DNA from: Acidobacteriota bacterium
GTDB lineage: Bacteria; Acidobacteriota; Terriglobia; Terriglobales; Acidobacteriaceae
DNA length: 13,130 nucleotides
NCBI GenBank assembly: GCA_021805955.1
Contig: JAJZDO010000970.1
Coordinates: 1 to 13,130 of the forward strand
Direction of reading: 5' to 3'
Below the pieces are notes generated by a model that saw nothing but the letters and a program-made list of their open reading frames with translations, had not been told where the DNA came from and searched no databases. Of the stretch, positions 1-6,711 are shown piece after piece; position 1 is the stretch's first letter, and each line of letters begins with the position of its first letter. The position numbers were made by a program, and so were the translations under genes.

Positions 1-574
1 TCGTATCGGTCATCGTGCCCGCAGCCAGCAGCAGCAATTGGCTGAAATCGCGCTTGTTCAGCGGCAGGCTGCTCACCTCTTTGCCGGAAAGGTCTTCGCC
101 GCTGGTCGCCTCCACACGCTGGCTCCCCGTCACCGTCAGGTCTCCCTGCGTCGTGATCGTGATGATCAAATCGCCAATCGCGCCACCACTCATAATCCAC
201 GGCAGAGTCACTTGCTGGCTGCCTGCGTAGCTCCGGTGCCCGCGCTCCACCGTCAACAAATAACTGCCCGGCGCAATCGACGCAAAACGGAAACTCCCAT
301 CCGCTCCGGACAAGGCATGCAATCGCCCTCCCGCCACCGATTGCAGGCTGACCTGCGCACCGGAAACAGGCGCTCCATTCGCATCGCGTAGCTGCCCCGC
401 ACAAACAACCGTCGTCTGTTGGGCCGGCTGCTGGCTCTGCGCCATCTTCCCGGTCATTACGCCAAACCAAAGCACAGATACAAGGACACCAAGCCAGCGC
501 AACCCACGGCCACAGCTTTCCCGATGAAGAATGCAATCGTTTGTTTTAGATGGGTCAAGAAATTTAATCATCAT
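1..574 (-). CDS. TonB-dependent receptor-like outer-membrane protein, N-terminal part (runs off left edge)
   Basis: The frame is open from an ATG at 574 to the window edge, giving 191 codons with no stop. Residues about 22-40 (RWLGVLVSVLWFGV) are hydrophobic after a basic stretch and look like a signal peptide ending near MAQSQQ. Residues about 50-130 form a carboxypeptidase-regulatory-like beta-sandwich, with GQLRDANGAPVSGAQV, an ADGSFRF turn and APGSYLLTV. After it comes SSLPLNKRDFSQLL, the plug-entry segment typical of acidobacterial CarboxypepD_reg/TonB receptors. The full family is usually about 1000 residues, so most of the barrel lies outside. Two tandem ATGs (574 and 571) follow an AGAGG; the second has the more usual spacing. 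An upstream ATG at about 602 is out of frame and soon stops. The role (uptake or binding of a large substrate, possibly a glycan) is inferred from the family only. It may be unrelated to the polysaccharide genes, because a fragment-rich gap separates them. Confidence 0.85.
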   Translation of the reverse strand, partial: MMIKFLDPSKTNDCILHRESCGRGLRWLGVLVSVLWFGVMTGKMAQSQQPAQQTTVVCAGQLRDANGAPVSGAQVSLQSVAGGRLHALSGADGSFRFASIAPGSYLLTVERGHRSYAGSQQVTLPWIMSGGAIGDLIITITTQGDLTVTGSQRVEATSGEDLSGKEVSSLPLNKRDFSQLLLLAAGTMTDT

Positions 575-623
575 CCTCTTGGATAGAAACGCACTTTCAT
601 GGTTTGCTTGCAGGAACCCGATC

Positions 624-652
624 AATATACTCACTCACGACATACGTGGCAA
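624..652 (-). promoter_or_regulatory. Sigma-70-type promoter for the receptor gene
   Basis: Read on the minus strand, TTGCCA (652-647) is followed by a 17-base spacer and TATATT (629-624). Each hexamer is one mismatch from consensus. Transcription would begin near 617, giving a leader of about 43 bases before the start codon at 574. Spacing and position are seen in the sequence; activity is inferred. Confidence 0.6.
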
Positions 653-739
653 GCTCACTTCCAGTGCGCCTAGGGCCGACGCATATAAATTCTTTACGGC
701 AAAATAGTTACCATCTGATTTGGGTCAGGCAGTTTGGCA

Positions 740-942
740 TTACAAATCAACCGACCTGATATTTATATGGACGCCCAGACTCATCCAGCTCGCTTCTTGG
801 GATGCCGATCGCCTTGCGTTTTCAGTGCAGTAGATGCCGTTTCGGGCACATAATGCCTTTGGCCGTTCTTTGGCCTGCTCGATAAATTTATATGCGTCGC
901 CCCTGGTGGCGGCAACCGCAGTTGAGGCGACGGTGACGATGT
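740..942 (-). pseudogene. Possible Phd/YefM-type antitoxin remnant (weak)
   Basis: This is an uninterrupted minus-strand frame with no recognisable start, ending at TAA (742-740). It contains HIVTVAST, then DAYKFIEQAKERPKAL, then SASQEASWMSLG. The order and spacing resemble the Phd/YefM antitoxin pattern (a TVTASEAR-like start, LYKLIDEA-like helix, QETLYLLS-like end), but the central strand region does not match well. No toxin partner lies beside it. Its first codons overlap the opposite-strand IPT-like scrap, so at least one of the two boundaries is wrong. The call is tentative and could be chance similarity in a decayed region. Confidence 0.2.
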
Positions 943-1052
943 GGACCCCGACGATGCTGTTTTTCTATGTACCAGCCGGAGCGGTCTCTGGACTGATCAC
1001 GGTGATCGTCGATGGCAGATCCAGCAATGCGCTTCCGTTCCTTGTCACGCCG
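915..1052 (+). pseudogene. IPT/TIG-domain gene fragment
   Basis: A plus-strand frame reads ATVTMWTPTMLFFYVPAGAV and continues with SGLITVIVDGRSSNALPF and then LVTP. This fits the second half of an IPT/TIG immunoglobulin-like domain: a W-(S/T)-P-T strand, the VPAGAxSG turn, a TVxVxG strand and a SNxxPFxV end. The first half of the domain is not recognisable upstream (a TAG lies just before 834), and homology stops near 1050. IPT/TIG repeats are common in large secreted acidobacterial proteins, so this is probably a scrap of such a gene. It is not a functional protein as it stands. Confidence 0.5.
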
Positions 1053-1215
1053 GGCTGCTACGGAGACAGTTGGGCAAGCCCTCGGCCGCAAGCAACACGA
1101 TCCGCGACCACAAAGCCGAGGCCTGCGCCGTCTTCGCTCGACGCGACCAGGACTGCAACTGCTCATGCTGTTCCGTGCTCACCGTCACTGGGGATAATGG
1201 CCGTCCGATAGGCAA
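1051..1215 (-). pseudogene. IS630-family transposase remnant (N-terminus only)
   Basis: From a possible TTG start at 1215 (GGGGAG eight bases upstream), the minus strand encodes 49 in-frame codons to 1069. They read LPIGRPLSPVTVSTEQHEQL, then QSWSRRAKTAQASALWSR, then IVLLAAEGLPN. This is the start of the helix-turn-helix region of IS630-type transposases (GRP..P..LS..E...L..W.RR.KTAQALALRARIVL.AAEG). After PN the frame shifts, and VAAR, the expected next motif, appears in another frame at 1062-1051. The DDE catalytic domain is absent. The fragment abuts the IPT-like scrap, suggesting an old insertion followed by deletion. I could not identify terminal repeats or a TA duplication. Confidence 0.65.
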
Positions 1216-1288
1216 AACAATCTGCTCCCCACTCTACTTCAATGAGGAAAACAGTGCATGTTATGCAAATTACTTCAGACTCAGCACG

Positions 1289-2332
1289 CTAGATATTGAG
1301 TATCTGTCGAATCGTATTCATCTGAGCACGATAGAAGAAATTGTTGAGGAAAGATTCCCGGCAGTTGGCGACATAGGAATCGAGTGAAGTCGCGATGCTG
1401 GCGTATGCCTGAGCGATTTCATCCGGATCTTCCGGAGTCGCAAACCTCCCGTTGTATCCCTCGCGGACAAAATCATTGAATGCCCCGGTCCGATTTGCGA
1501 TGACCGGCGTTCCACACATGAATGCGTTGGCCATGACGCCGCTCTGCGTCGAGAGTCGATAGAGGTTCCATATGCAGACACTTTGCGCGTAACTCTGAAT
1601 AATCTCTTCGTTTGTCAGAGGCTTCCCACAGCGGACCGTGATCTGGTCGGAGTATCGGGCGAGCAGCTCCTGATCCGAAAATGTGTGCCGGGAAGCGATC
1701 AGAAAGCGGATGCCAAGATTCCGCTGAAGCGCGTAACGCATGAATTCAACGAATTGGTCGAATGCATGCGCGTGAGAGATAGTTCCAATGTACGAGAAGG
1801 TCCTGCGCTCGCATGAGGCAGCCAGATAGTAGTTATCGTCAAAGATGAGGGACATCTCGAGATAGCTGGGATTGATCCTTGCATCGCGAGCGCGATAGTT
1901 CTTTGCAGCTTCCGCAGAAGGCAGCACCACTAGATGGCACAGGCGAAGCAACACAAGCGTGATGAGCCGTGACACCATGAGCCGCGCCAGAGATGTGATG
2001 CTGACTTCGCCCCAGAGACGCGCAAGAGAGACCCAGGGCTCGTGGTAGACGTAGGCAACCTTCGCACCGCTCTGCCGCATGCGCCAGGCAAAAGCGGGAT
2101 TGCCGATCGCAGCGTTGTAGATGAGTGCGTGGGTGCAGGAATCGAGCAGCTTCCTGTCGGGCGTGTCATGTGTCATCACGGGAGCCACAGCCAGCAGATC
2201 GGCATTATGTCCATAGCCCGCATGAACACAGAAACACACATCGGCCCCTGCTTCGCGAAAAGCCTTGCCGTAGGCAACAATATGGGCCAGGTGGGATGGA
2301 TTGTAGCCAAGCGATGTGACGCAAACACGCAT
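1289..2332 (-). CDS. Glycosyltransferase, GT-B fold, GT4-like
   Basis: The product is a 347-residue protein predicted to transfer a sugar from a nucleotide donor to a lipid-linked glycan at the cytoplasmic face of the membrane. The N-terminal half starts with an MRVCVTSLGYNPSHLAH-type strand and glycine turn. The C-terminal half has a Rossmann-like SYIGTISHAHAF (residues about 180-191) and the donor-site segment MCGTPVIANRTGAFNDFV followed by REGYNG (about 272-295), as in Glycos_transf_1 proteins. Residues about 117-140 are hydrophobic (LARLMVSRLITLVLLRLCHL), possibly a membrane-contact helix. The ATG at 2332 follows GAGG, with 11 bases between. It lies 63 bases downstream of hddA on the same strand, so cotranscription is likely. 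Donor and linkage cannot be read from sequence; a heptosyl donor is possible from context. No clear terminator follows the TAG at 1291-1289. Confidence 0.85.
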   Translation of the reverse strand: MRVCVTSLGYNPSHLAHIVAYGKAFREAGADVCFCVHAGYGHNADLLAVAPVMTHDTPDRKLLDSCTHALIYNAAIGNPAFAWRMRQSGAKVAYVYHEPWVSLARLWGEVSITSLARLMVSRLITLVLLRLCHLVVLPSAEAAKNYRARDARINPSYLEMSLIFDDNYYLAASCERRTFSYIGTISHAHAFDQFVEFMRYALQRNLGIRFLIASRHTFSDQELLARYSDQITVRCGKPLTNEEIIQSYAQSVCIWNLYRLSTQSGVMANAFMCGTPVIANRTGAFNDFVREGYNGRFATPEDPDEIAQAYASIATSLDSYVANCRESFLNNFFYRAQMNTIRQILNI

Positions 2333-2395
2333 GCCAGGAACTACCTCAATGCATCTTTCTTTGGGACAATAGGGAGTGAAACAAAGCAGCCATCG

Positions 2396-3433
2396 TCATC
2401 GGGAAAGGCGCCAAGCCCGCGCCCCGTCGCGCGTAAAGTGACAGGTGTAGACAGCACTGCCTTCGCCAAAGGATCTGAGGGTTTCAATGACTTTTTCCTT
2501 GTTCACTGGATCTGCAAGCAGCATCATGAAGCCGCCTCCGCCGGCGCCGGAGATTTTTGCACATTGCGCCCCGGCTTCGAGAGCGGCTGCGTAGATGCTG
2601 TCAAGTCGTTCGTTGGTGATACTGCGCGCCATGCGCTTCTTCGCATCCCAGCTACTGCGGAGCGCTTCATGCAAAGCGGAGAAATTGCCGCGCAGAAGGC
2701 ACTCCTTCATGCGGAAAGACTCTTCCTTGATGGCGTGCATGGCATTCAGTGCGTCAGACTTCCGGTCGCGCACATTTTCCGACTGCTCTTTGATGATCTC
2801 GGCGGACGCGCGCGAAGTGCCGGTGAAAAACAATAGCAGCGAGGCTTCCAGTTCGGAGATGACCCAGTCCTTGACGCGGAGCGGATTGACCAGGACATTG
2901 CCGCTTTTGCCAAATTCCATGAAATTGAATCCGCCAAATGCAGCAGCATATTGGTCCTGTTTGCCTCCCTGTAGGCCCGCTTCTTCGCGCTCGATGATCC
3001 AGGCCGTGTGAGCGAGTTCATATTCGCCGAAGGGCAGGTTGAGCCACTCCGCGTAGGCCGCCAACATCGCTACGACGACCGTGGAAGAGGAACCAAGACC
3101 AGAGCCTGCGGGAACATCGACCCGCGTAGTCAGTCGCAGGCTCAGTGGGACGCCGTTGTTGTAGCGGCGCACAATGTGGTTATAAACAGCCTTGAACAGA
3201 TCCAGCTTGCCGTCCGGCTCCAGTTGCGGTGCGGAGGCATATGCAGCTTCCTGCCGCAGATCTGCTGAAACAAATTCGATGGCGTCGCCTTCGAGCGGCT
3301 CAAGCGAAGCGTAGGCGTAATAATCGATGGTTGCATTGAGGACGGCACCGCCAAAGTCGTCACAGTAGGGTGAAACATCTGTTCCACCACCTGCCAGACC
3401 AAGTCGAAGCGGGGCCCTGGATCGGATGAGCAC
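2396..3433 (-). CDS. hddA: D-glycero-D-manno-heptose 7-phosphate kinase (GHMP family)
   Basis: The 345-residue product is predicted to phosphorylate D-glycero-alpha-D-manno-heptose 7-phosphate at C1, giving the 1,7-bisphosphate, the second step towards GDP-heptose. It starts with RAPLRLGLAGGGTDVSPY (residues about 6-23), the substrate-loop signature of the HddA/sugar-kinase branch. The ATP-binding motif 2 is PAGSGLGSSS (108-117), followed by GLQGGKQDQYAAAFGG (153-168). Motif 3 near the C-terminus is KISGAGGGGF (293-302). The length is normal for HddA. The start codon is GTG (3433-3431), supported by GAGGAG nine bases upstream. Fucokinase or another GHMP sugar kinase is the alternative, but gmhA and an hddC-like gene in the same window favour heptose. 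It is followed by a glycosyltransferase and preceded by a 439-bp gap, so it probably has its own promoter. Confidence 0.85.
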   Translation of the reverse strand: MLIRSRAPLRLGLAGGGTDVSPYCDDFGGAVLNATIDYYAYASLEPLEGDAIEFVSADLRQEAAYASAPQLEPDGKLDLFKAVYNHIVRRYNNGVPLSLRLTTRVDVPAGSGLGSSSTVVVAMLAAYAEWLNLPFGEYELAHTAWIIEREEAGLQGGKQDQYAAAFGGFNFMEFGKSGNVLVNPLRVKDWVISELEASLLLFFTGTSRASAEIIKEQSENVRDRKSDALNAMHAIKEESFRMKECLLRGNFSALHEALRSSWDAKKRMARSITNERLDSIYAAALEAGAQCAKISGAGGGGFMMLLADPVNKEKVIETLRSFGEGSAVYTCHFTRDGARAWRLSR

Positions 3434-3872
3434 GCGATATGTCTCCTCTATCCTGCTACGTTGCAGTATTCAAAACATCTCAACAGTTTTTGTTTGAAGT
3501 TGTGTTTCTGAAACTTTGAGGACTCGTTACCGTCCTGTTTTCAGGGGTCAATAAATACCCGTAGCAGTCAATGCACTCGTGGTGGCTGGTTGAAACGGAG
3601 CTGTAAATGAAACCCCAGCCCCAAACTATATTACACCGCGCTCCAAGTTGCCATGCAACATGTCGAGAGAAGAGCTTGTATTAAAAATGCGAATTAAAAA
3701 CTGAGACTCGATGGACCAATTTGGGCTGAGATGGAGAGATGTTTGATCCTCGCCCCACTGCATCGATACACGAACCAACGACATCGATCGTGTGCAGAAG
3801 CTTCGGCGTATGAAGTGGAAGATCTGCCTCATTTCAGAATTGTGAGATCGACGTGCGACTCAGTCACCCTCT
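3434..3872. other. Gap of 439 bp without a convincing gene
   Basis: This region lies between the second glycosyltransferase and hddA, both on the minus strand. The GAGGAG ribosome-binding site of hddA lies near its right-hand gene end (about 3443-3448). TTGACC and TTGAGA occur on the minus strand (near 3555 and 3484), but neither has a good -10 hexamer at proper spacing. A 68-codon minus-strand frame (3626-3832) resembles nothing I recognise, has no clear ribosome-binding site and is probably spurious. No strong terminator hairpin was seen after the upstream glycosyltransferase. Confidence 0.5.
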
Positions 3873-5132
3873 TCAGTGGTCGGAGGTGACCGCTCGCAAC
3901 CATGCCGCGCGATAGGATTCAAAACCAAAGTGAGTTGAGAAATAGCTTTGCAGATAACACGCACCTTCGGTCCAGGAGTCGAGATGCTGATAGATAACCG
4001 CAGGAGCTGTTTCGAGGAAATCATTCTGAAAAACCAGCGGGTTGTTCTTGATGCCAAGCCCCTCGAAAGCCAGATCATTGCCCAGCGTAATGATGCCATG
4101 CGCAAGCGCTTCCGCTATCTTAGTTTTCACTCCTCCGGAGATGAACGAAGGTGCAATGAGAATGCTGTTCCGGGTGTAAACGGAGTTCAGACTATCGGCA
4201 TATCCCTCAAAGACCACCGATCCATGCAAGGGATAGCTTCCGCTCTGCTTTCCATAAATATGCAGCGGTGCCCTGTAATTTTTCGTTTGCCAAAGATTGA
4301 CAAGCCACTCGATCGTCATGCGGTTCTGAAGTAGCCCATCGCTGCCGATAAAAATGAATCGCAGAGGATCTACCGGCGCCAAAACTGGACGTACGGGAGC
4401 GAACGGTGGCGGAGCATCGATCACTTCACAGGACACGCCCTGCGGCAGCGAGGAGGTGAGTTCACGAGCGTCAACGGAAGACACCAGCGTGATGCTGTCG
4501 ACCAATGACGCAAGCATCGTCTCTGTCCGGCGCAGCGCCTGCTCTTCACGCCGAAGAATGTAGCCTGAAATCACAGGCGACTGACACATTCTCTGGATGA
4601 AGCCCGGGAAGTAGCGGGCCAGGTATCCGAGCGTGAATCCACGACCAACAGAGCGCAAAGCAGCACAGCGCCGAGACATGAGGTCGTCAAAGTCTGAAAC
4701 GATACGGAGGTCCGGGAAGACACGTCTGATCGCTACGGCGAATGGCGCGCACCGAATTGTGTCGAGATAAATGACATCAGGGGAATGAACCCTCACCGCT
4801 TCCAAAACTCGACCCGTCTGTGACGAATGTGCAAAGAGAAGGCACTGGAGCGGTAGCCGGAAGCGGCCGCGCAAAAAATTGGTCACCACGAGCCAGAGAA
4901 AATTCAGATACTTCTTTTCCTCCAGTAGTGACGGCACCTGAACAGTCTGTACTTCCGCGATTTCATTGAGGACTGCGTAAATGCGACCGAGAGTGCGCAG
5001 CCGACCTGCCTGATGTTTTCCACTCAGGCTTCGCGTCAGTACCATGAGCACGGAGGGCTTGGCGCAGGACGAGGAGGCTTTCATGCTGTCTTTTGGGAAT
5101 GACTCTGGCACCAAATTAATTCCTTCACACAT
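3873..5132 (-). CDS. Glycosyltransferase, GT-B fold, GT4-like (Glyco_trans_1_4 type)
   Basis: The product has 419 residues from the first ATG. An alternative ATG at 5084 (residue 17) leaves a ten-residue lead before the first Rossmann strand (PSVLMVLTRSLSGKHQAGRL, about 26-45), a more typical start. Neither start has a strong ribosome-binding site. The N-terminal domain includes DVIYLDTIRCAP (119-130) and IVSDFDDLMSRR (144-155), an acceptor-side pattern seen in GT4-like exopolysaccharide transferases. The C-terminal domain starts at RFIFIGSDGLLQN (258-270, the position of the usual GS/D loop). It carries APSFISGGVKTKIAEALAHG (327-346) and then GNDLAFEGLGI, the donor-binding region. It should act in the cytoplasm on the lipid-linked repeat unit. 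It is divergent from wzz, with an IS in the shared intergenic region. Donor unknown. Confidence 0.82.
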   Translation of the reverse strand: MCEGINLVPESFPKDSMKASSSCAKPSVLMVLTRSLSGKHQAGRLRTLGRIYAVLNEIAEVQTVQVPSLLEEKKYLNFLWLVVTNFLRGRFRLPLQCLLFAHSSQTGRVLEAVRVHSPDVIYLDTIRCAPFAVAIRRVFPDLRIVSDFDDLMSRRCAALRSVGRGFTLGYLARYFPGFIQRMCQSPVISGYILRREEQALRRTETMLASLVDSITLVSSVDARELTSSLPQGVSCEVIDAPPPFAPVRPVLAPVDPLRFIFIGSDGLLQNRMTIEWLVNLWQTKNYRAPLHIYGKQSGSYPLHGSVVFEGYADSLNSVYTRNSILIAPSFISGGVKTKIAEALAHGIITLGNDLAFEGLGIKNNPLVFQNDFLETAPAVIYQHLDSWTEGACYLQSYFSTHFGFESYRAAWLRAVTSDH

Positions 5133-5158
5133 TCTGTCGTTAATTCATGCTCAATCAG

Positions 5159-5181
5159 CAGGCTTACATTGCTGAAGCCTG
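5159..5181. other. Inverted repeat in the leader of the second glycosyltransferase
   Basis: CAGGCTT (5159-5165) and AAGCCTG (5175-5181) are a perfect 7-bp inverted repeat around a 9-base loop. It sits 27-49 bases upstream of the first glycosyltransferase start. It has no T-run, so it is not a classical terminator. It may be a leader hairpin or an operator; function is unknown. Confidence 0.35.
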
Positions 5182-5245
5182 GATGGAGTTAATGGAATTG
5201 AGATTTTAGAATAACTCCGAGATCTCGACCATAGAGAACACGTCC

Positions 5246-5255
5246 CGGAAGTCAT
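5246..5255. repeat. Left target-site duplication of the IS element
   Basis: CGGAAGTCAT directly abuts the left inverted repeat and is repeated exactly at 6423-6432. Ten bases is within the range known for ISAs1-family elements. Confidence 0.9.
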
Positions 5256-5275
5256 CAGGGCAGACGCATCTTAAT
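5256..5275. repeat. Left terminal inverted repeat of the IS
   Basis: This 20-bp repeat is perfectly complementary to 6403-6422; identity stops at base 21. The TAA stop of the intact-frame transposase (5273-5271) is embedded in it, typical of compact insertion sequences. Confidence 0.92.
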
Positions 5276-6363
5276 TTCTCAGCAGATGGAGTAGGTAGTC
5301 ATTATCCCAGCCGGCTTTGAGGCGTTTGCTTTTGATGCTGAGTTTGCAGGTTTTTCCTGCTTGAGCAGGTTGAGCGCGATGCGGTTGAGCACGGAGCAGT
5401 TCTGTGCGGCATGGCCGGTGCGTTTGCGGTCCAGGTCTTCGCCTAAACTAACATGGAGGGCCCAGTGCAGCTTGTTTTCGATACCCCAGTGCTGGCGGAC
5501 GGAGCGGTTCAGGCGCGCCGCATCGGACTTGAGGCTGGTGATGTAGAAGCGGGTTTCGCGCTCGGTCTTGCCGGTGGCCTTGTGATAGCGTTCCGAATCG
5601 ATGCTCACCAAGCCCTGTAAAGACGCCCATTCCGCAGCCTTCTCGATCAGCGACAGGTCGGTGACGACCGAGCAGCGGCGGCGCTCGACGCGACCATGTC
5701 CGCAGTCGATCTCTTCGGCGACGGCATCGGCGGCCAGCATCTGAAACGAATCCTTGATGCCATCGAGCAGACTGCCCTGTTTCTGCTTGACCGCCAGGAT
5801 GTAGTCGGCTTCCTTTTCGACGATCTTGGCGGCTATGCTGCGCTGGCAACCCATGGCGTCGATGGTGACCACCGTTCCGCTCAACTCCAGCACGTCCAGC
5901 AGCTTCGGAATGGCCTTAATTTCATTGGACTTTTCCTCGACCTTGCGTTGTGCCAGCACCCGGCCGTTGCCCTCCGCCCAGGCCGACCATGTGAACGATG
6001 GCCTTCTTGCCCGGCTCCGACGTACCCCTCGGGGCCTTGCCGTCGATGGCGACGACTTCACCCGCCGTCAGCTTGGCAATCGACGACACCTAAGCGACGA
6101 AACCCTTTTCCATCTCCTCCGGATCCAGCGCCGAGAACACCTGATTGAACGTGTCGTGGGAGGGAATCCCGCCCGGCAGCTTCAAAAAGCTCTCCAACCA
6201 CTCGCGCTTGCAATGCTCATAATCCTCGATCTCGTTCCAGCCGTTGGCACCGCTTAAAATCGCCGCGATAGCGATCAAACGTATCTCTTCCAATAGATGT
6301 TCTCGCGTCCGCTCTACCCGCGGATCGCGCAATTCAGCAAAAATATTTCAGGGAACTGTCCAT
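5271..6363 (-). pseudogene. ISAs1-family transposase, four lesions
   Basis: The inferred start is ATG at 6363 (MDSSLKYF, then AELRDPRVERT after a correction). The N-terminal DDE_Tnp_1-associated part contains REHLLEEIRLIAIAAILSGA and GIPSHDTFNQVFSALDP. The catalytic core has VVAIDGKAPRG (first Asp), VVTIDAMGCQ (second Asp) and HWGIENKLHWALHVSLGED (Glu). The C-terminus reads KSKRLKAGWDNDYLLHLL. The reading needs four repairs. One T is extra in a T5 run (6339-6343 on the plus strand is A5). A TAG stands at 6092-6090 where a Trp is expected. Two bases are missing near 5984-5987, in HMV-SAWAEGN. One A is missing in the run at 5351-5355, after LLKQEK. Two lesions are in homopolymers and could be sequencing errors, but the nonsense codon and the 2-base loss argue for true decay. 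This family is not known to use frameshifting for expression. Confidence 0.9.
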
Positions 6364-6402
6364 CTCCCCATCTCAACCCATAAACCCCCTCCGCATATAG
6401 CC

Positions 6403-6422
6403 ATTAAGATGCGTCTGCCCTG
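6403..6422. repeat. Right terminal inverted repeat of the IS
   Basis: This is the exact complement of 5256-5275. It lies 39 bases upstream of the inferred transposase start codon, so the transposase promoter would be in or next to it. Confidence 0.92.
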
Positions 6423-6432
6423 CGGAAGTCAT
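6423..6432. repeat. Right target-site duplication of the IS element
   Basis: CGGAAGTCAT is identical to 5246-5255. Restoring the empty site gives CGGAAGTCATCCG, whose outer CGGA and TCCG are inverted repeats, so the element entered a small dyad. Confidence 0.9.
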
Positions 6433-6711
6433 CCGCAGAAGGCTTCGCCGGCCAGAATACGCGACCGATATATCGAACCAGAAAAGGAGATTGGAGCGCG
6501 GTCGCCTGCACCTCCACAGCCAGGGCGTCAAAGTGGACACCTAAAGTCACCCGCCAACGCAAAACCGCCCAGACTCCTCCAACGGACGCCGCGAGCTGAC
6601 TTCAACTTCCAGAAACTCACCCCACGATGCTCACCAATGTACAGGACAAGGCAGTAGGAATCCAGGAATCGTTGAGTGAGACGGTAGAATAGGGTCGAGG
6701 AGCGAGACGGA
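6433..6711. other. Leader region of wzz, no gene recognised
   Basis: This 279-bp stretch between the IS and wzz has no convincing reading frame on either strand. It contains a 10-bp palindrome CGATATATCG (6466-6475). TAGAAT near 6684-6689 resembles a -10 box, but no acceptable -35 lies 16-18 bases upstream. The GAGGAG ribosome-binding site of wzz is at 6697-6702. Confidence 0.45.

Larger units (their letters stand above)
5256..6422 (-). mobile_element. ISAs1-family insertion sequence, structurally complete, transposase decayed
   Basis: The element is 1167 bp long. Its ends are perfect 20-bp inverted repeats, CAGGGCAGACGCATCTTAAT at 5256-5275 and its complement at 6403-6422, flanked by a perfect 10-bp duplication. 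Nearly the whole interior is one transposase gene on the minus strand, whose stop codon lies inside the left repeat. The transposase resembles ISAs1-type DDE enzymes but carries four disabling lesions, so the copy cannot make its own enzyme. It could be moved by a related transposase in trans. The intact ends and duplication indicate simple transposition into this site. The insertion sits between divergent genes for a glycosyltransferase and Wzz, lengthening their intergenic space from about 400 bp to about 1.58 kb. Confidence 0.92.

Noticed and set aside
941..1387. 148-codon plus-strand frame running into the glycosyltransferase 3' end
   Set aside because: It overlaps the IPT scrap and the IS630 remnant in other frames and has no recognisable domain.
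2042..2836. 264-codon plus-strand reading frame
   Set aside because: It lies antisense across the glycosyltransferase and hddA, which both have clear family motifs, and its translation resembles no protein family.
3626..3832. 68-codon minus-strand frame in the gap before hddA
   Set aside because: No convincing ribosome-binding site and no similarity to a family I know; kept only as a note on the gap.
5279..6332. Treating the transposase as two separate genes or as a programmed-frameshift product
   Set aside because: The two open pieces are joined by an in-frame TAG and a 2-base loss, with further breaks at both termini. ISAs1 elements encode a single-frame transposase, so decay explains it better.
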